Shown here piece after piece: positions 61,844 to 64,000 of a stretch of 64,000 nucleotides of DNA. The notes beneath the pieces were generated by a model that saw nothing but the letters and a program-made list of their open reading frames with translations, made no database searches and was not told the origin of the DNA. Position 1 is the stretch's first letter, and every line of letters starts with the position of its first letter. Origin of the DNA: a virus; the IMG/VR virus record IMGVR_UViG_3300032304_002326, positions 1 to 64,000 of that record. The stretch is one strand, 5' to 3'. A program made the translations under genes and the position numbers.

Positions 61844-62635
61844 ACACATTTAACTAAATTATTAACTGATGAAATATTTGGTGATTCAGATTCTTTAATT
61901 AAAGTTGACATGAGTGAATACATGGAAAAACATTCAGTATCAAAATTAATTGGCGCACCTCCAGGATACGTTGGTTATGAACAAGGTGGTCAATTAACTG
62001 AAAAAGTTAGAAGAAAACCATATTCAGTTATATTATTTGATGAAATTGAAAAAGCTCATGATGATGTATTTAACATATTATTACAATTATTAGATGAGGG
62101 TCAATTAACTGATAGTTTTGGTAGAAAAATTAATTTTAAAAACTGTCTGGTAATCCTAACATCAAATGTTGGTGCTAAAGAATTAAGTAGTTTTGGTAAA
62201 TCAATGGGGTTTCAAACTGGTGCAACTGTTGCCAATGAAGAAGAAAGAAATCGTTCAATTATTGAAAAGGCACTTAAAAATAAGTTTAAACCAGAATTCT
62301 TAAATAGGTTAGATGAAATTATAGTATTTAATAGTTTAAAAGAAGAAGATATTCATAAAATTATATACAATGAACTAGGTAAATTAAGAGACCGAATAAA
62401 AGAAATGGGTTATGATATTAAAATACAAAAAAGTGCAGTTGAATTTGTCGCTAAAAATGGATACGATGAGGCATACGGTGCAAGACCTTTAAATAGAGCA
62501 ATTCAAAGATACATTGAAGACCCAATCGCTGATGAAATATTAAATGGCAACTTCAAAGAAGGTGAAACCATAAATATTACATTGGATAAAGATAAGAGTG
62601 AGATTGTGTTAAAATCAATAAAATCAAAACAATGA
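61199..62635 (+). CDS. clpC: ClpC-type ATPase, C-terminal part preceded by a C-intein
   Basis: 478 residues. Residues 1-215 are intein; residue 216 (Thr) restores Walker A when joined to GPTGVGK, followed by HLTKLLTDEIFG. Then Walker B ILFDEIEKAHDDVF (279-282), QLTDSFGRKINFKNCLVILTSNVG, sensor FLNRLDEIIVF, and a final YGARPLNRAIQRYIEDP with the sensor-2 Arg. SFGKSMGFQTG (MGF at 336-338) sits where ClpC/ClpA have their ClpP-binding loop (VGF or LGF in relatives), so a ClpP partner, probably host-encoded, is possible. Splicing would give about 840 residues in total. Confidence 0.92.
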   Translation: MKKEIKLNKIYNLDLGSTPVSVTILEINENGVMCKYNNSYAGRVELLTYDLFEMNGLTKPLDRIEEIQKRLEKSDNVLLFDKHELESLKKINKTTKISEYEVLTDDGFVDIEALHETIPYEVYHLKLSDGKELKCADNHIVFKHNEVNPINFDEVFVKDLKLGDKIITQYNDNGESINSMVIQLTNLGYEEVMYDLELKEGSNKRYYTNGILSHNTHLTKLLTDEIFGDSDSLIKVDMSEYMEKHSVSKLIGAPPGYVGYEQGGQLTEKVRRKPYSVILFDEIEKAHDDVFNILLQLLDEGQLTDSFGRKINFKNCLVILTSNVGAKELSSFGKSMGFQTGATVANEEERNRSIIEKALKNKFKPEFLNRLDEIIVFNSLKEEDIHKIIYNELGKLRDRIKEMGYDIKIQKSAVEFVAKNGYDEAYGARPLNRAIQRYIEDPIADEILNGNFKEGETINITLDKDKSEIVLKSIKSKQ

Positions 62636-62639
62636 AACT

Positions 62640-62664
62640 AAAACCCACAAAAGTGGTTTTTTTT
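62640..62664 (+). terminator. Rho-independent terminator
   Basis: AAACC(C)AC / GTGGTTT with a 4-base loop, one bulged C, and a long T run. Ends the clpC region. Confidence 0.75.
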
Positions 62665-62665
62665 T

Positions 62666-62678
62666 ATATTTATTAATA
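62666..62678 (+). promoter_or_regulatory. Candidate phage promoter motif
   Basis: TATATTTATTAATATG, running into the ATG of the GNAT gene. Overlap with the start codon makes this the least certain copy. Confidence 0.35.
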
Positions 62679-63064
62679 TGATTGAAAAATATTTAGAAGA
62701 CAAATACAAATCAGAATTAATTGGTTTGGATATATATGAAGATAGTAAAAGTATTAAATTATCCAGAATTATAGTCGACCCAAATTTTAGAGATAAGGGT
62801 ATTGGTACATCAATATTAAATGATTTAGTCGACTACGCAGATAAAACTAAAAAAATAGTAACACTAACACCATCATCAGATTTTGGTGGTAATAAAAATA
62901 GGTTGGTTCAATTTTATAAAAAATTTGGTTTTAAAATGAATAAAGGTATTCATAAAAGTTATGAATATATGGATAGTATGATAAGGTGGCCAAGACTTAA
63001 TGAAAATGATTTTAACACAAAATCAATGATTAAAAACTTACTAAGAGAATCCTTACTAAAGTAG
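62678..63064 (+). CDS. GNAT acetyltransferase with C-terminal LLRE motif
   Basis: 128 residues. KLSRIIVDPNFRDKGIGTSILNDLVDYADK is the acetyl-CoA-binding R-x-x-G-I-G motif, with FYKKFGFKM later, typical of GNAT. The C-terminus MIKNLLRESLLK repeats the form of the N-terminal LLRE segment of the ART/GNAT fusion at 39667, in this case at the end. Target unknown. Confidence 0.75.
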   Translation: MIEKYLEDKYKSELIGLDIYEDSKSIKLSRIIVDPNFRDKGIGTSILNDLVDYADKTKKIVTLTPSSDFGGNKNRLVQFYKKFGFKMNKGIHKSYEYMDSMIRWPRLNENDFNTKSMIKNLLRESLLK

Positions 63065-63092
63065 TAATTATAAATTACTGGATAATAAAATA

Positions 63093-63123
63093 GCCGTGGA
63101 TACTTATACCCACAGCTCGTTTA
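63093..63123. terminator. Possible bidirectional terminator between convergent genes
   Basis: GCCGTGGATA / TACCCACAGC, about 9 bp with mismatches and a short loop, between the GNAT gene and the minus-strand 63138 gene, with TTTATTTTAG after it. Confidence 0.5.
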
Positions 63124-63137
63124 TTTTAGAATTTTTA

Positions 63138-63338
63138 TTACTTATTACCTTTAGTAATTCTAGCAATTGACTCTTCTAATCTAGCAATTTTACTTTCAAG
63201 TAAGTTAGCTTTATTAGATTCTTGTTCAGCAATCCACTCAACTTTCTTTTTTTCAACTGCTTCTTTTACGATGTTATCGATTAAATCAACTAATGCTGAT
63301 TCATTGATTTTTACGGTTTTTTTTGTGATATTTGACAT
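63138..63338 (-). CDS. Small coiled-coil protein
   Basis: 66 residues, helical (ALVDLIDNIVKEAVEKKKVEWIAEQESNKANLLESKIARLEESIARITKG) with heptad spacing at the end. Not recognised. A TATATTTATAAAATA motif lies about 40 bases upstream on its strand. Confidence 0.65.
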   Translation of the reverse strand: MSNITKKTVKINESALVDLIDNIVKEAVEKKKVEWIAEQESNKANLLESKIARLEESIARITKGNK

Positions 63339-63373
63339 GTCTTAAAGTTTATAACGTATTTTTATTACTTTTC

Positions 63374-63390
63374 TATTTTATAAATATATA
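63374..63390 (-). promoter_or_regulatory. Candidate phage promoter motif, minus strand
   Basis: Minus strand TATATATTTATAAAATA upstream of the 63138 gene. Confidence 0.45.
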
Positions 63391-63425
63391 AAAGTTTTGT
63401 AAAGTTATAAAAATATACAATTTTT

Positions 63426-63950
63426 TTAGCATAATTTATCCGCAGCATTTGAAGCTGCAAATGATAATGGTTTAACTTTAAAATCATAACCCATACCCAA
63501 CATATACCCAACCGCTTCACTTAGGGCTTTATTTGAATCAAATTTAACATCTGGATTTATATCTGCATGTACTTCAAGTTTAATATCATACAAATCTAAA
63601 AGTGGTGAAATCTCACAAGCAATTTCAATAGTTTTAGAAACCTCCTTCATCATTCTTTCTTTAACACCTTCTTTACCTTTCTTTTGGTTTGCATCAAAAT
63701 AGGTCGCACCTATTACCATACCACCCTTACCTTTGAATATATCTCTACCAAATTTATCTTTACCGATATTTTCACTTAAAGCAATAACAATTGCGGTGGC
63801 GAATTGATAACCAACCCCACGTCTTTTTGAATCTGTACCAATACAAACCTTTATTTCATACCCTTTTTCAATTTCTTCATCGAATACTTTTTCTAAGTAT
63901 TCAATCAAAGGTTCATCAATGTAACCTTTTGATGCTCTTTTCCATTTCAT
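63426..63950 (-). CDS. RNase H-like protein (YkuK/DUF458-type)
   Basis: 174 residues. VCIGTDSKRRGVGYQFATAIVIAL starts an RNase H-like fold with Asp in T-D-S; KLEVHADINPDVKFDSNKAL supplies a second acidic strand and GYMLGMGYDFKVKPLSFAASNAADKL the end. This is the pattern of the YkuK family, whose biochemical role is unsettled. Complete at both ends, with an A-rich leader. Confidence 0.8.
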   Translation of the reverse strand: MKWKRASKGYIDEPLIEYLEKVFDEEIEKGYEIKVCIGTDSKRRGVGYQFATAIVIALSENIGKDKFGRDIFKGKGGMVIGATYFDANQKKGKEGVKERMMKEVSKTIEIACEISPLLDLYDIKLEVHADINPDVKFDSNKALSEAVGYMLGMGYDFKVKPLSFAASNAADKLC

Positions 63951-64000
63951 AACTTATTAATTTTTATTTTTTTATTATAATAAAAAACCCCCAAGTTTAT

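Noticed and set aside
1-64000. CRISPR arrays, tRNA genes, integrase or attachment sites
   Set aside because: None found on reading both strands; repeats seen are within genes or are gene-end duplications.

Overview
The window is very AT-rich, gene-dense DNA from a large T4-like tailed phage, almost certainly infecting a member of the Bacteroidota. The phage assignment rests on a minus-strand morphogenesis block with recognisable terminase large subunit (gp17), portal (gp20), prohead protease (gp21), acidic core/scaffold (gp22-like) and major capsid protein (gp23). The host guess rests on A-rich leaders without Shine-Dalgarno sequences and on TAnnTTTG-type -7 boxes before a few genes. No rRNA, tRNA, CRISPR array or integrase was seen.

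Layout. (1) 1-3810, minus: two adhesin or fibre proteins, one with YadA-head-like repeats and a C-terminal S74 chaperone. (2) 3873-6117, plus: small unknown, probably virion, proteins. (3) 6317-20784, plus: glycosyltransferases, HD-domain protein, dUTPase, IMPDH/GMPR-like enzyme, cupin, acyltransferase, DegT-type aminotransferase and GDP-mannose 4,6-dehydratase, which together could make and attach a GDP-perosamine-type sugar. (4) 20915-29070: PhoH, more glycosyltransferases and a sigma-like protein, interrupted by homing endonucleases. (5) 29125-34530, plus: baseplate or hub-like genes, followed by a large repeat-rich fibre on the minus strand (34625-37036). (6) 37253-57191, mostly minus: zinc-ribbon virion protein, capsid and packaging block, and accessory genes (PAS domain, holin-like membrane protein, ABC transmembrane half-transporter). 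(7) 57184-64000: KTSC protein, a ClpC-type chaperone in two pieces, GNAT and RNase H-like proteins.

The most striking system is clpC (58140-62635). Its second Walker A motif is cut after GPTGVGK by an apparent split intein. A 32-residue N-intein ends the first ORF. A Vsr-like homing endonuclease gene follows. A second ORF begins with a 215-residue C-intein segment and continues with THLTK and the rest of the ATPase. The break lies unusually near the intein N-terminus. Trans-splicing would rebuild an ATPase of about 840 residues.

The second is a glycosyltransferase (6317-7592) whose first 22 codons form a long GC-rich hairpin ending at a GGC codon followed by TGA. The conserved protein continues in another frame a few bases on, so recoding (+1 frameshift or short bypass) is a serious possibility.

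A third theme is terminus swapping. At several loci an inserted gene sits between an intact target gene and an orphaned copy or look-alike of that gene's end: a zinc-ribbon tail, a major-capsid tail, and two candidate 5' starts. One inserted cargo is not an endonuclease but a putative ADP-ribosyltransferase/acetyltransferase fusion with a capsid-targeting-like N-terminus. A repeated ATATTTAT(T/A)A(T/A)AAA motif precedes many transcription units on both strands and is a candidate phage promoter.
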